Of a DNA stretch of 9,585 bases, positions 1-6,815 are shown one piece after another. Numbering within the stretch: the first letter of the stretch is position 1; every line of letters starts with the position of its first letter. The stretch is from Actinomycetota bacterium (GTDB lineage: Bacteria > Actinomycetota > Humimicrobiia > Humimicrobiales > Humimicrobiaceae), in assembly GCA_003155275.1 (NCBI GenBank), contig PMCC01000165.1, forward strand, positions 5,987-15,571, read 5' to 3'. The notes beneath the pieces are model-generated. The model saw only the letters and a list, made by a program, of their open reading frames with translations, searched no databases and was not told where the DNA came from. The translations under genes were made by a program, and so were the position numbers.

Positions 1-113
1 GGCAGTATTGCTGTTTTGCCTTCAGCCATTGCATCAGCAATTGTTATTACGGTTTCCCTGCTGTATTTAAATCCTGACTCAATTTCCAGATATTTCCGGT
101 CCGGTTTATTCAT
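1..113 (-). CDS. Probable TsaC/Sua5-type threonylcarbamoyl-AMP synthase, N-terminal fragment
   Basis: Only the first 37 codons and two bases of the next lie in the window; the gene runs off the left edge. The start is the ATG at 111-113, because an in-frame TAA lies four codons upstream and no other start fits. The visible protein has a charged N-terminus, then a helix-like stretch (ETVITIADAMAEGK) and TAILP. In TsaC/Sua5 proteins a similar helix leads into a strand ending in P-T-[DE]-T-V-Y-G, the nucleotide/threonine-binding entrance, and this fragment stops exactly at the expected proline. If correct, the enzyme makes threonylcarbamoyl-AMP for the t6A37 modification of tRNA in the cytoplasm. 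The family call is inferred from under 40 residues, and the diagnostic TVYG motif is outside the window. There is no strong ribosome site directly before this ATG. A short ORF with a good site overlaps it, which suggests translational coupling. Confidence 0.45.
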   Translation of the reverse strand, partial: MNKPDRKYLEIESGFKYSRETVITIADAMAEGKTAIL

Positions 114-166
114 CGCTGCCGCTTAAGCGCCACATACTTTGAGCTTTCATCCAGTGAACCGTACAT
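110..166 (-). CDS. Short leader ORF (18 codons) overlapping the downstream start by ATGA
   Basis: An ATG at 164-166 sits six bases after a strong GGAGG (minus strand, 173-177) and opens an 18-codon frame starting MYGSLDESSK. Its TGA stop overlaps the ATG of the next gene as ATGA (110-113). The strong ribosome site followed by an overlapping stop/start is the usual layout for translational coupling, so this may be a real leader peptide feeding ribosomes to the TsaC/Sua5-like gene, which has no good site of its own. Alternatively it is the true N-terminus of that protein, displaced by a frameshift or sequencing error. No similarity to a known peptide was recognised. Confidence 0.4.
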   Translation of the reverse strand: MYGSLDESSKYVALKRQR

Positions 167-172
167 TTCTTT

Positions 173-177
173 CCTCC
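173..177 (-). promoter_or_regulatory. Strong Shine-Dalgarno site of the leader ORF
   Basis: GGAGG on the minus strand, six bases from the ATG at 164-166. It is among the best ribosome sites in the window, yet it serves an 18-codon ORF rather than the longer gene directly, which is why the leader ORF is taken seriously. Confidence 0.55.
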
Positions 178-339
178 CTGACAGTTTTTTACCATATATC
201 ATATTTGAACCAAAGCGTTTATAATTTACCAGCCTTTAAAATCCTATAATCCCTGCTTAAAAATAACCATAAACCTTTCAATTATATGATAAGATATAAA
301 AGGATTTTTTTAAATATTTTATACGGATCGAAAGCACAG

Positions 340-380
340 GGAAAATAAGGAAATCAAAACTTTAGAGAAGGAAAATAAGG
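340..380 (+). repeat. Two direct copies of an 11-base purine-rich word before the deaminase start
   Basis: GGAAAATAAGG occurs at 340-350 and again at 370-380, exactly 30 bases apart, the second copy ending two bases before the ATG at 383. Each copy contains purine-rich anti-Shine-Dalgarno-like bases. This may be a small duplication of the ribosome-binding region, or chance in purine-rich leader sequence. The rest of the 216-base spacer (167-382) is AT-rich and holds isolated TATAAT words at 220-225 and 245-250. Neither has a convincing -35 box at proper spacing, so no promoter is called there. Confidence 0.5.
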
Positions 381-382
381 GT

Positions 383-838
383 ATGGAAAATATTATTGCC
401 AGGCCCACATGGGATGAATACTTCGGCTCCATAACAAAACAGGTTGCGACTCGTTCTACCTGCCTGCGGCGAAAAGTCGGCGCGATAATAGTCAAAGATA
501 AAAGAATGCTTACCACAGGCTATAATGGAGCGCCAAAAGGTGTTAAAAACTGTCTTGAAATAGGCAAATGCCTTAGGGAAGAAATGGGTGTGCCGTCCGG
601 CCAGAGGCATGAAATATGCAGGGGACTGCATGCCGAACAGAATGCGATAATCCAGGCAGCCTACCATGGTGTAAATATCCAGGACAGCATACTTTACAGT
701 ACAACGCAGCCATGCGTGCAATGCGCCAAGATGATAATTAACAGTGGAATAAAAAAAATATATTATTTTGTTGATTATCCGGATGAGCTTTCCCTGGAGC
801 TCTTAACTGAAGCCGGGGTCGAACTCATTAGGCTTTAA
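383..838 (+). CDS. dCMP deaminase (cytidine/deoxycytidylate deaminase family, ComEB-like)
   Basis: A 151-residue zinc-dependent deaminase, the normal length for the family. The conserved parts are visible in order: an N-terminal WDEYF helix with [14 protein letters not shown] (about 10-37), TGYNGAPKG (45-53), then HAEQNAI (83-89), where His83 is a zinc ligand and Glu85 the proton shuttle, and PCVQC (110-114), where Cys111 and Cys114 complete the site. Extra cysteines and a histidine (Cys57, Cys63, His76, Cys79) precede the active site, as in dCMP deaminases that carry a second metal or substrate-recognition insert. The expected reaction is dCMP to dUMP plus ammonia, supplying dTMP synthesis in the cytoplasm. 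The start fits the family N-terminus. The ribosome site is GAGAAGG about 12 bases upstream or the very close AAGGG, neither ideal. It is divergent from the TsaC/Sua5-like gene and convergent with glgC. Substrate choice between dCMP and a related nucleotide is not proven by sequence. Confidence 0.9.
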   Translation: MENIIARPTWDEYFGSITKQVATRSTCLRRKVGAIIVKDKRMLTTGYNGAPKGVKNCLEIGKCLREEMGVPSGQRHEICRGLHAEQNAIIQAAYHGVNIQDSILYSTTQPCVQCAKMIINSGIKKIYYFVDYPDELSLELLTEAGVELIRL

Positions 839-922
839 TAAGAAAGATCAGATTCTCTTGCTTCATTTATCAGTGACATTATAAAAGTGGGGTTATTATA
901 TAAGGATACAAAAAACAGGGAT

Positions 923-2188
923 TTAAAATCTGTATTTTCTTGGAATGATTGTAACGCCTTCCGGAGAAATGGTAAATCCTCTTTTTAAATCCAGCTCCCT
1001 GTCAAACCCTATAATTGCATTATCTGGAATTATTATACCGCGGTCTATAATAACCTTTTTTATTATTGCATTGCTTCCGATTGTATTGCCTCCCATCAGT
1101 ATGGAATCGCTGATAGAGGCGCCGTTGCCAACCTTTACAGCGTAAGACAATATACAGCGGTCAATATTAGCATTTTCGATTATACAGCCGTTCGAGATAA
1201 GTGACTCATTGACTTTGGCATTTTCTAAATACTTTACGGGTTGCATTGAATCTGCTCTTGTAAAAATTTCCCAGCGCGGATTATACAGGTTAATTGAAGG
1301 ATTCTTGCCAATAAGGTCCATGTTGGCCTTATAGTATTCGTCCAGATCACCTATATCCCGCCAGTAAGATTTTTCGTAATTCTGCGCTCCCAAAATGGTA
1401 TTTTCATTGAAATTATAGATATAAATGTTTCGCTGCCTTCTAAGCATTGACGGTATTACATCATATCCAAAATCGTGCGATGAAAAATGTTCCGGATCAG
1501 ATGATATAAGCTTTTTATCATGAGTTGTTTTTTTATGCTGGTCTATTACCAGTTCCTCGATTAGTATCTGCATATTAAAAGTGTAATTACCCATTGAAGA
1601 AAGGCAGAACTCGGGATTATCAGGCATTGGAGTGGGGATTTCCGGTTTTTCCTCAAAACCTATAAGCTTTGAGTTATCGTCAATCACAAGAACTCCGTAT
1701 TTTCCTGCAGCAAGCCTGGTGTCAACCGGAATGGCGGAGATTGTAAGATCAGAGTTGTTGGCCATGTGGAAATCATTCATCTGGGATATATCCATGAGAT
1801 ATATATGGTCACCACCGAATATATTCACTATATCGGGCCTGGCTTCCCAGGCATACCTTTTGTTCTGGTTAATGGCATCAGTTGTTCCTGTATACCACCC
1901 ACTGCCCTTACCCTCTTTGGCAGGCAGCAGCCTTATCATGTTGTAGCGTCCCGCTCCAAAGATAGGAGACCAGCCCTCAAGAATATGCTGTTCGAGTGAA
2001 CGGGGTTCATATTGTGTAAGTACATATATTTTTCTAATCCTTGAATGTATGAGATTGCTTAAGACAAAATCAATCACGCGGTAACTTCCGCCAAAGGGCA
2101 GTGCGGGCTTTGCCCTGTCTTTTGTTAAGGGGAAAAGTCTCTTGCCAACTCCGCCCCCGAGAACAAACGCTACTACTTCTACTCTCAT
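923..2188 (-). CDS. glgC: Glucose-1-phosphate adenylyltransferase (ADP-glucose pyrophosphorylase)
   Basis: This enzyme makes ADP-glucose and pyrophosphate from glucose-1-phosphate and ATP, the committed step of bacterial glycogen synthesis. The 421 residues match the family length. The N-terminal nucleotidyltransferase domain shows GGGVGKRLFPLT (11-22), RAKPALPFGG (25-34), the WYTGTTDAI segment (98-106), GGDHIYLMD (125-133) with the metal-binding Asp127, EEKP (179-182) with the sugar-phosphate lysine, and YWRDIG (275-280). The C-terminus, from about 300, has the isoleucine-rich hexapeptides of a left-handed beta-helix, ending near IIIPDNAIIGFD. Position 16 is Lys where many homologues have Thr, a variant known in actinobacterial GlgC. 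It is the last gene of the minus-strand glycogen series, 92 bases after malQ. The ATG at 2186-2188 has no recognisable Shine-Dalgarno, and no other start fits before the GGG motif. A candidate promoter lies at 2231-2259. Allosteric effectors cannot be read from the sequence. Confidence 0.96.
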   Translation of the reverse strand: MRVEVVAFVLGGGVGKRLFPLTKDRAKPALPFGGSYRVIDFVLSNLIHSRIRKIYVLTQYEPRSLEQHILEGWSPIFGAGRYNMIRLLPAKEGKGSGWYTGTTDAINQNKRYAWEARPDIVNIFGGDHIYLMDISQMNDFHMANNSDLTISAIPVDTRLAAGKYGVLVIDDNSKLIGFEEKPEIPTPMPDNPEFCLSSMGNYTFNMQILIEELVIDQHKKTTHDKKLISSDPEHFSSHDFGYDVIPSMLRRQRNIYIYNFNENTILGAQNYEKSYWRDIGDLDEYYKANMDLIGKNPSINLYNPRWEIFTRADSMQPVKYLENAKVNESLISNGCIIENANIDRCILSYAVKVGNGASISDSILMGGNTIGSNAIIKKVIIDRGIIIPDNAIIGFDRELDLKRGFTISPEGVTIIPRKYRF

Positions 2189-2230
2189 AATTTTAATAAG
2201 AATTAAAAAATATTTAAGTTGTGCGATTAT

Positions 2231-2259
2231 TTTATACCATATTGCTTTTATGTTGTAGA
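2231..2259 (-). promoter_or_regulatory. Candidate extended -10 promoter upstream of glgC
   Basis: On the minus strand, TCTACA (2254-2259, four of six matches to TTGACA) is followed after 17 bases by TATAAA (2231-2236). A TGG directly before it forms an extended -10. Transcription would start near 2224, giving a leader of about 36 bases before glgC. It sits in the 92-base malQ-glgC spacer, so glgC could be transcribed separately from the upstream genes. In AT-rich DNA such matches can arise by chance. Confidence 0.4.
2238..2249. repeat. 12-base word shared with the glgB-GH57 spacer (copy 1)
   Basis: CATATTGCTTTT (plus strand) lies upstream of glgC and occurs again at 6756-6767 upstream of the GH57 gene, in the same orientation relative to the downstream gene. 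Here it lies in the -35/-10 spacer of the candidate glgC promoter and overlaps its extended -10 TG. It could be a regulator site or chance. Confidence 0.35.
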
Positions 2260-2280
2260 AAAATTATTAAGTTAATGACT

Positions 2281-3981
2281 TTATAATCTTTTAAAATTAC
2301 GGGTAATTGTAAGAAGTTTTTCTGCGGCCCTTTCTGAAATCATATCACTGCTCATCTGCCATTTCCAGTTTCCGCGGCTTGTAGCGGGACGGTTCATCCT
2401 AGTTTTTTTCCCCAAACCAAGGATATCCTGCAAAGGCATTATTACAAGATTGGCAGCCGAAGCCATTAGCAGCATGATGAGTTTATTTATTATGCCTTCA
2501 AATCCCATGCCTGGCAAAACGTCTTCCCCCAGATACTTAAGCAGGTTTTTTATCTCAAAAGGTCTGACCTCATTTTCGAGCCATCCCCTTAAAGTATTAT
2601 TATCGTGGGTGCCCGTACAGGCAACGGTATTTTTTATATAATTATAAGGAAGGTTGCTGCTGAATGGAAAATCCCTGCCGAAGGCAAACTGAAGCACCCG
2701 AAGACCCGGAAAGCCAAACTTTTTCATTACTTCATCTACTTCAGGGGTTATAGTACCAAGATTTTCAGCAACTATAGCAAGACGTTTCGGCATCCTACTA
2801 AGCACATCAAAGAATTCTTCGGGATATGCGTTTACCCACCGGCCGTTAGTTGCCTCTTTTTCTTTGGCGGGTACCTCCCAGTATGCAATAAAACCCCTAA
2901 AGTGGTCGAGTCTTACCAAATCAAATATATTAAAGTTAAATTCCAGTCTCTCAACCCACCAAGAAAATCCATTTTTTTTAAGCACTTTCCAGTTATAGAC
3001 CGGGTTTTTCCAGAGCTGGCCTGTTTTGCTGTAATAATCAGGAGGGACACCTGCTATAAATTCAGGCATTTTTTCATTGTCCAGCTTAAAAATAGAGGGA
3101 AATGACCATACATCAGAACTCTCGTAGTCAACATATATGGGGATATCCCCAAAAATATTTATGCCATTTGCATTTGCATATCTCTTAAGGTTACTCCATT
3201 GCTTAAAAAATAAGAATTGCAGGAATTTTTGCAGTTCAACTTCTTTATAAACGATTTTTTTAAGCTCTTTGACATCTGAAGCATTCCTGTCTCTTATTGG
3301 TTTAGGCCACATGCTCCAGCTTGCCATGTTTAAGCGTCGTTTAAAATATTTCTTAAATGCAACAAAACAGGCAAAGTCATCAAGCCATTTTTCATCATTC
3401 TCAATACAGAAATCATCAAAGTCATCCCTGGATCTTCTACCGGTTTTCCTGAAATTATTGTAAGCATAATTAAATATTTTATTTTTCACTGCTGATGCTC
3501 TTTTATAATTCACACCTATAGAATCAACATATTTATAATCTACATCCATATATTTGGGCTGTTTATCATCTAAAACCACATGGTGAACTTGTTTATTACA
3601 AACGTCATTATAATTAGCATGTTTTCCCAGAAGATCAAAATCTTCAATTACTTGACCAGGTTTCTTAATCTCTTTTGCAATGGCAGTAGTTGCCTGGATT
3701 TCTGCAAGATCGGCCTTTTTAATAAGGCCGTCCTCGCAAAGCAAAACAGGGCTGATAAGAAGAGGATTTCCGGCAAATGCCGAATAACAGGCGTAAGGTG
3801 AGAAATTTTTTGAAGCGCCTGTTGGATTTAATGGAAGTATCTGCCAGTATTGTTGTCCTGCCTTTTTTAAAAATTCTGCAAAGTTAAAAGCGGCGCTTCC
3901 CAGATCACCGATACCAAACTCTGACGGAAGGGAAGTAATATGAAGCAAAACACCGCTTGCCCTTTTATTTAATATATCCAT
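2281..3981 (-). CDS. malQ: 4-alpha-glucanotransferase (amylomaltase, GH77)
   Basis: A GH77 enzyme that cleaves an alpha-1,4 bond and transfers the maltodextrin to another glucan, with release of glucose. All the signatures are visible: SGVLLHITSLPS at the N-terminus, SPYACYSAFAGNPLL (61-75), GDIPIYV (278-284), KNPVYNW (325-331), RLDHFRGF (357-364) with nucleophile Asp359, AENLGT (405-410) with acid/base Glu406, GTHDNNT (457-463) with Asp460, and PLQDILGLG (516-524). At 566 residues it is about 60 longer than typical bacterial amylomaltases near 500. The excess lies mainly between about 108 and 153, a polar, Lys/Asp/Tyr-rich stretch before the N-Y-K-R-A segment. The ATG at 3979-3981 has AGGTG five bases upstream. 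The gene stands between the GH57 gene (152-base gap) and glgC (92-base gap). In this locus it probably processes linear oligosaccharides made or released during glycogen turnover. The function is secure; the role of the insertion is unknown. Confidence 0.96.
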   Translation of the reverse strand: MDILNKRASGVLLHITSLPSEFGIGDLGSAAFNFAEFLKKAGQQYWQILPLNPTGASKNFSPYACYSAFAGNPLLISPVLLCEDGLIKKADLAEIQATTAIAKEIKKPGQVIEDFDLLGKHANYNDVCNKQVHHVVLDDKQPKYMDVDYKYVDSIGVNYKRASAVKNKIFNYAYNNFRKTGRRSRDDFDDFCIENDEKWLDDFACFVAFKKYFKRRLNMASWSMWPKPIRDRNASDVKELKKIVYKEVELQKFLQFLFFKQWSNLKRYANANGINIFGDIPIYVDYESSDVWSFPSIFKLDNEKMPEFIAGVPPDYYSKTGQLWKNPVYNWKVLKKNGFSWWVERLEFNFNIFDLVRLDHFRGFIAYWEVPAKEKEATNGRWVNAYPEEFFDVLSRMPKRLAIVAENLGTITPEVDEVMKKFGFPGLRVLQFAFGRDFPFSSNLPYNYIKNTVACTGTHDNNTLRGWLENEVRPFEIKNLLKYLGEDVLPGMGFEGIINKLIMLLMASAANLVIMPLQDILGLGKKTRMNRPATSRGNWKWQMSSDMISERAAEKLLTITRNFKRL

Positions 3982-4133
3982 TAATGCACCTGCAAATCAT
4001 TTTTTAGGGTGATAATAATGATATAATTTTTACCCTGAGAAATTCATACTGCTGTATAAAAATTCCATTATTAAAATATTTGTAACATAAAAAACAGAGA
4101 GTTATTTAAGAATTTATCTTTGTTAATTTAATT

Positions 4134-6683
4134 TCACCTGGAAACGTTCAGGTGATCCAGCACTTTTTCAAAATATGACAACCATGCTTTTGACTTATTG
4201 CTAGTCCTTGCTTCAATTACCTTTAAGGGATAAATATTTTCTTTTATTTCAAATATCATATTCTGGGATCTCCACATATTTATGGGTATATTAAGCTTTG
4301 CAATAATATTAAAAAAATCTGCCAGGTTTTTTAATAATTCCATATTTTCAGTTTCCATGGAAAATGACTCAATTGTCTCATTAAGTTTCTTTTCTAAAAT
4401 GATTCCCAGACTACCGGTGTTAATCAGGTTTAAGATATCGATTTTTTCTGAGATCCAGTCCATTTCAAATATATCCTTTTTTGAAAGTCCCGGTTTTTTT
4501 ATAATATTGTAGAGCTTATATTCCACGAAAAATTCATAAACATTTGGAAAAATTCCATCCATAAAATAATTAAGCGCCTTATTTTCTTTGAAATCGTTAA
4601 GAGCTTCTTTATATTCATTTAAAATATTTGCCATTTGGGGATAAATACTGCTGTTATAAACGGCAATCATTTTTTCTACTGTATCGACCTGCTCGTCTTT
4701 TAAGAAATCACTTATCGTGAATAATTTTCCGGAAAATCTTTTTGCCAGGTAATCTTTAATTGCGGATAAACCCCCGCTGGCGCTATCACAGTCCAAAAAA
4801 TCATCAGCATTATTTTGTTTATCTGCTGATTCAAGAAGCTTTCTTAATTGCTCACCGATTGATAATATTTCATTGATATCATCATCTGCTACTGTTTTAC
4901 CAAATGCCGCCATATTTGTACTGTTTAAAATATTTTTGTTTTTATATCTATATGCTGCAAAAATAACGTTTTTTAATTCAAGGGTGAGCTTTGAGATGAC
5001 AGCCGCGCTGCCTGTAATAAAAGTGTACTCATGCATCTGTATTCTATCATAAGTTATTTCGCTTGCTTCAAAGTTATAAATATTATAAACACCTGGTATT
5101 TCCTTTTTATCAGAAACCAGTATTTCAAGCGCAAGGCACGCTGATATTTTTATAAAATCACTGGAAGCTTTTTTAACATACAACCAATAGACACTTTCTC
5201 CATCCCCGTATTCAGGAAGATTGCTTTTGGCTTTTTTTAAAATTTTAAGAAACTGAGGCTCAAGATCCCTACCTGTTACATCTTTTAAAATTTCCATTGC
5301 CCTGCACGCATGCTGCAGTATCTGTATTGCTTCTACCCTTGAAATATCATCAAAAAACCAACCGTCGCTTGACTGCATAAAAAGGCACTGGCGGTATGCT
5401 TCAAGCAGTTTTAAGAAAATTATGCCCTCTGTTTTTTCCAGGGGATTCTTTAAAAAAATGCTGAAGAATTTTTCTGCCGATTTACTTGTGCGATTATCCA
5501 TAATAGAGATAAATGAACTTACCGCTTTATCAGAATTGCCGATGCCCGGTTTTAAATATTTTTGGGCCTCATCAATATAAATGGATGAATTCATCCGGGC
5601 GAGCCAGTCAATTGATTCCCTTAAGGGTGTGCGCCATTTCTGTTTCCAGTCAGGATGCTGTTCTGAACCTGTAGAACATCCGCAATCTTGTTTCCATCTG
5701 CAAATTCCGTGGTCGCAGCTCCAGGATGAATTTTCAATTATCCGGACTTCATACAGCGGAGGATATTTTTCAAGGTATTCTCCAAAAACAGTGATTTTTG
5801 CAAGTTTTTTTGACTCGATATAATTCAGGCAGTAAGAAAGAGCCATTTCTCCAAAATGGTGATGGTGCCCGTATGTCTCACCATCGCTTGCTATGCTGAT
5901 TATTTCCGGCAGCTCCTGTTTGTTTTCCGGAAGCCCGGTGATGTTTTTTGCAAAAGTCTCGCCATCCTTTAAAAGGTCGCCAAACGAGACTTTATTTGAA
6001 AGAGAATCATCATAAAAGAATATGCTGATTGAACTGTCATTTGGCAGTTTGCAGATATATGGCATTCTGGTATTGATCGAGCCGTCTGAAACATCAAACC
6101 ACGAGGCACTTTCAGGGCTTTTAGAGATTTTCCTTATTTGTTTTGCCTGGTTCGGAGAAAGAATAGTAAATTTAATTCCAAAATCAGCAAGAATCTCAAG
6201 AGTATCTGTATCAACCGCTGTTTCAGAAAGCCAGATACCCTCAGGTTTCCTGCCAAAATTTGCTTCAAAGTCACTTACTGCCCATGCAACCTCAATTATT
6301 TTATCCTGCCTGCTTGCAAGCGGCATTATAACATGGTTATAAATCTGTGCAATCGCATTGCCATGGCCGGAAAAGACGGACCTGCCGGTGATATCTGCAT
6401 TGATGATAGAGGTAAAAGTTTTCCTGTCATGCATCTTTATCCAGGAAAGCAGGGTCGGCCCGAAGTTAAAGCTTATTTTTGAATAGTTGTTAATTATTTT
6501 TATAAGCTTGTTTTGGCTGTCAAGCAAATGGGCGCCGCCATTTACCATATAACATTCGGCATTTATTTTTTCATTCCAATCATGCCACGGAAAGGCTTCC
6601 ACCTGCATCTCGATTGTCTCAAGCCAGGGATTTGCCCTTTGGGGCTGATAAAAATGACCATGAATGCATAAATATCTATTCAT
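4134..6683 (-). CDS. GH57 family glycoside hydrolase with DUF3536 domain
   Basis: A large (849-residue) cytoplasmic protein with no signal peptide. The N-terminal half is a GH57 (beta/alpha)7-barrel: HGHFYQP (8-14), the GPTLLSW region (75-81), the probable nucleophile Glu154 in GIWLSETAVD (149-158), and the probable acid/base Asp267 in ASDGETYGHHHH (265-276). A cysteine cluster follows (Cys323, Cys328, Cys334, Cys336, in SWSCDHGICRW and DCGCSTG), then GWFFDDIS (441-448), typical of GH57 proteins carrying DUF3536 in the C-terminal half. GH57 enzymes include alpha-amylases, 4-alpha-glucanotransferases and branching enzymes that retain the anomeric configuration. The specificity of the DUF3536 subgroup is not established to my knowledge. 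Placement between glgB and malQ points to an alpha-glucan substrate, possibly trimming or debranching glycogen, which is inference. The ATG at 6681-6683 has AGGCAG upstream and gives the canonical N-terminus. It lies 132 bases after glgB. Confidence 0.9.
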   Translation of the reverse strand: MNRYLCIHGHFYQPQRANPWLETIEMQVEAFPWHDWNEKINAECYMVNGGAHLLDSQNKLIKIINNYSKISFNFGPTLLSWIKMHDRKTFTSIINADITGRSVFSGHGNAIAQIYNHVIMPLASRQDKIIEVAWAVSDFEANFGRKPEGIWLSETAVDTDTLEILADFGIKFTILSPNQAKQIRKISKSPESASWFDVSDGSINTRMPYICKLPNDSSISIFFYDDSLSNKVSFGDLLKDGETFAKNITGLPENKQELPEIISIASDGETYGHHHHFGEMALSYCLNYIESKKLAKITVFGEYLEKYPPLYEVRIIENSSWSCDHGICRWKQDCGCSTGSEQHPDWKQKWRTPLRESIDWLARMNSSIYIDEAQKYLKPGIGNSDKAVSSFISIMDNRTSKSAEKFFSIFLKNPLEKTEGIIFLKLLEAYRQCLFMQSSDGWFFDDISRVEAIQILQHACRAMEILKDVTGRDLEPQFLKILKKAKSNLPEYGDGESVYWLYVKKASSDFIKISACLALEILVSDKKEIPGVYNIYNFEASEITYDRIQMHEYTFITGSAAVISKLTLELKNVIFAAYRYKNKNILNSTNMAAFGKTVADDDINEILSIGEQLRKLLESADKQNNADDFLDCDSASGGLSAIKDYLAKRFSGKLFTISDFLKDEQVDTVEKMIAVYNSSIYPQMANILNEYKEALNDFKENKALNYFMDGIFPNVYEFFVEYKLYNIIKKPGLSKKDIFEMDWISEKIDILNLINTGSLGIILEKKLNETIESFSMETENMELLKNLADFFNIIAKLNIPINMWRSQNMIFEIKENIYPLKVIEARTSNKSKAWLSYFEKVLDHLNVSR
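4135..4154 (-). terminator. Hairpin over the GH57 stop codon (no U-run)
   Basis: CACCTG (4135-4140) and CAGGTG (4149-4154) form a perfect 6-base stem with an 8-base loop, overlapping the last codons and TGA stop (4134-4136) of the GH57 gene. The following transcript is A-rich without a run of U, so it is not a standard intrinsic terminator. It may protect the 3' end or mark a processing point before malQ. The rest of the 152-base spacer (3982-4133) is AT-rich. It contains only a loose AGGGT/ACCCT inverted pair (4006-4010 and 4032-4036) near malQ, with no promoter I can support. Confidence 0.3.
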
Positions 6684-6724
6684 TAACTGCCTGCTTCTAA
6701 TATCATCACTTCATTTATTAAATA

Positions 6725-6754
6725 AACTGCTACATATATTGTACAGTTTTTTTA
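6725..6754. terminator. Imperfect hairpin in the glgB-GH57 spacer, T-run on the plus strand
   Basis: AAACTG plus TAC (6725-6734, one C bulge) pairs with GTACAGTTT (6742-6750) across a 7-base loop. On the plus strand it continues into a run of seven T (6748-6754), the form of a rho-independent terminator, but no plus-strand gene ends here. On the minus strand, the direction of glgB and GH57, the stem is preceded by A7 and followed by the weaker TTATTTAAT. It could be a weak terminator or attenuator reducing expression of the genes after glgB, or a stop for antisense transcription. The stem is AT-rich and probably weak. Confidence 0.35.
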
Positions 6755-6755
6755 C

Positions 6756-6767
6756 ATATTGCTTTTT
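6756..6767. repeat. 12-base word shared with the malQ-glgC spacer (copy 2)
   Basis: CATATTGCTTTT (plus strand), identical to 2238-2249. It lies 73 bases upstream of the GH57 ATG and directly next to the hairpin at 6725-6754. No convincing -35/-10 pair overlaps it here. Confidence 0.35.
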
Positions 6768-6815
6768 CCTGAAATATCTTTTTCCCCTACGTCTTTTCCT
6801 GCTTTAAGCCTAAAA

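Noticed and set aside
205..250. TTGAAC with TATAAT words as a promoter for the deaminase
   Set aside because: The spacing is wrong: 9 bases to the first TATAAT (220-225) and 34 to the second (245-250).
839..922. Terminator between the convergent deaminase and glgC genes
   Set aside because: Only very short imperfect stems (about 4 bases) are present, such as ACAG/CTGT at 914-933; there is no convincing stem plus T-run on either strand.
2128..2158. Lys instead of Thr in the GlgC GGGxGTRL motif as a sign of altered function
   Set aside because: Actinobacterial ADP-glucose pyrophosphorylases commonly read GKRL at this place, and all other catalytic motifs are intact.
2605..3105. Long plus-strand open frame (166 codons) opposite malQ
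   Set aside because: It lies entirely within the secure malQ gene on the other strand and its translation shows no recognisable family; it is a shadow.
4006..4036. AGGGT/ACCCT inverted pair upstream of malQ as an operator or riboswitch
   Set aside because: The arms are only 5 bases with a 21-base loop in AT-rich DNA, and no promoter or conserved RNA motif could be seen around it.
6022..6482. Two overlapping plus-strand frames opposite the GH57 gene
   Set aside because: They are antisense to the conserved GH57 motif region, with no family resemblance, and overlap each other.
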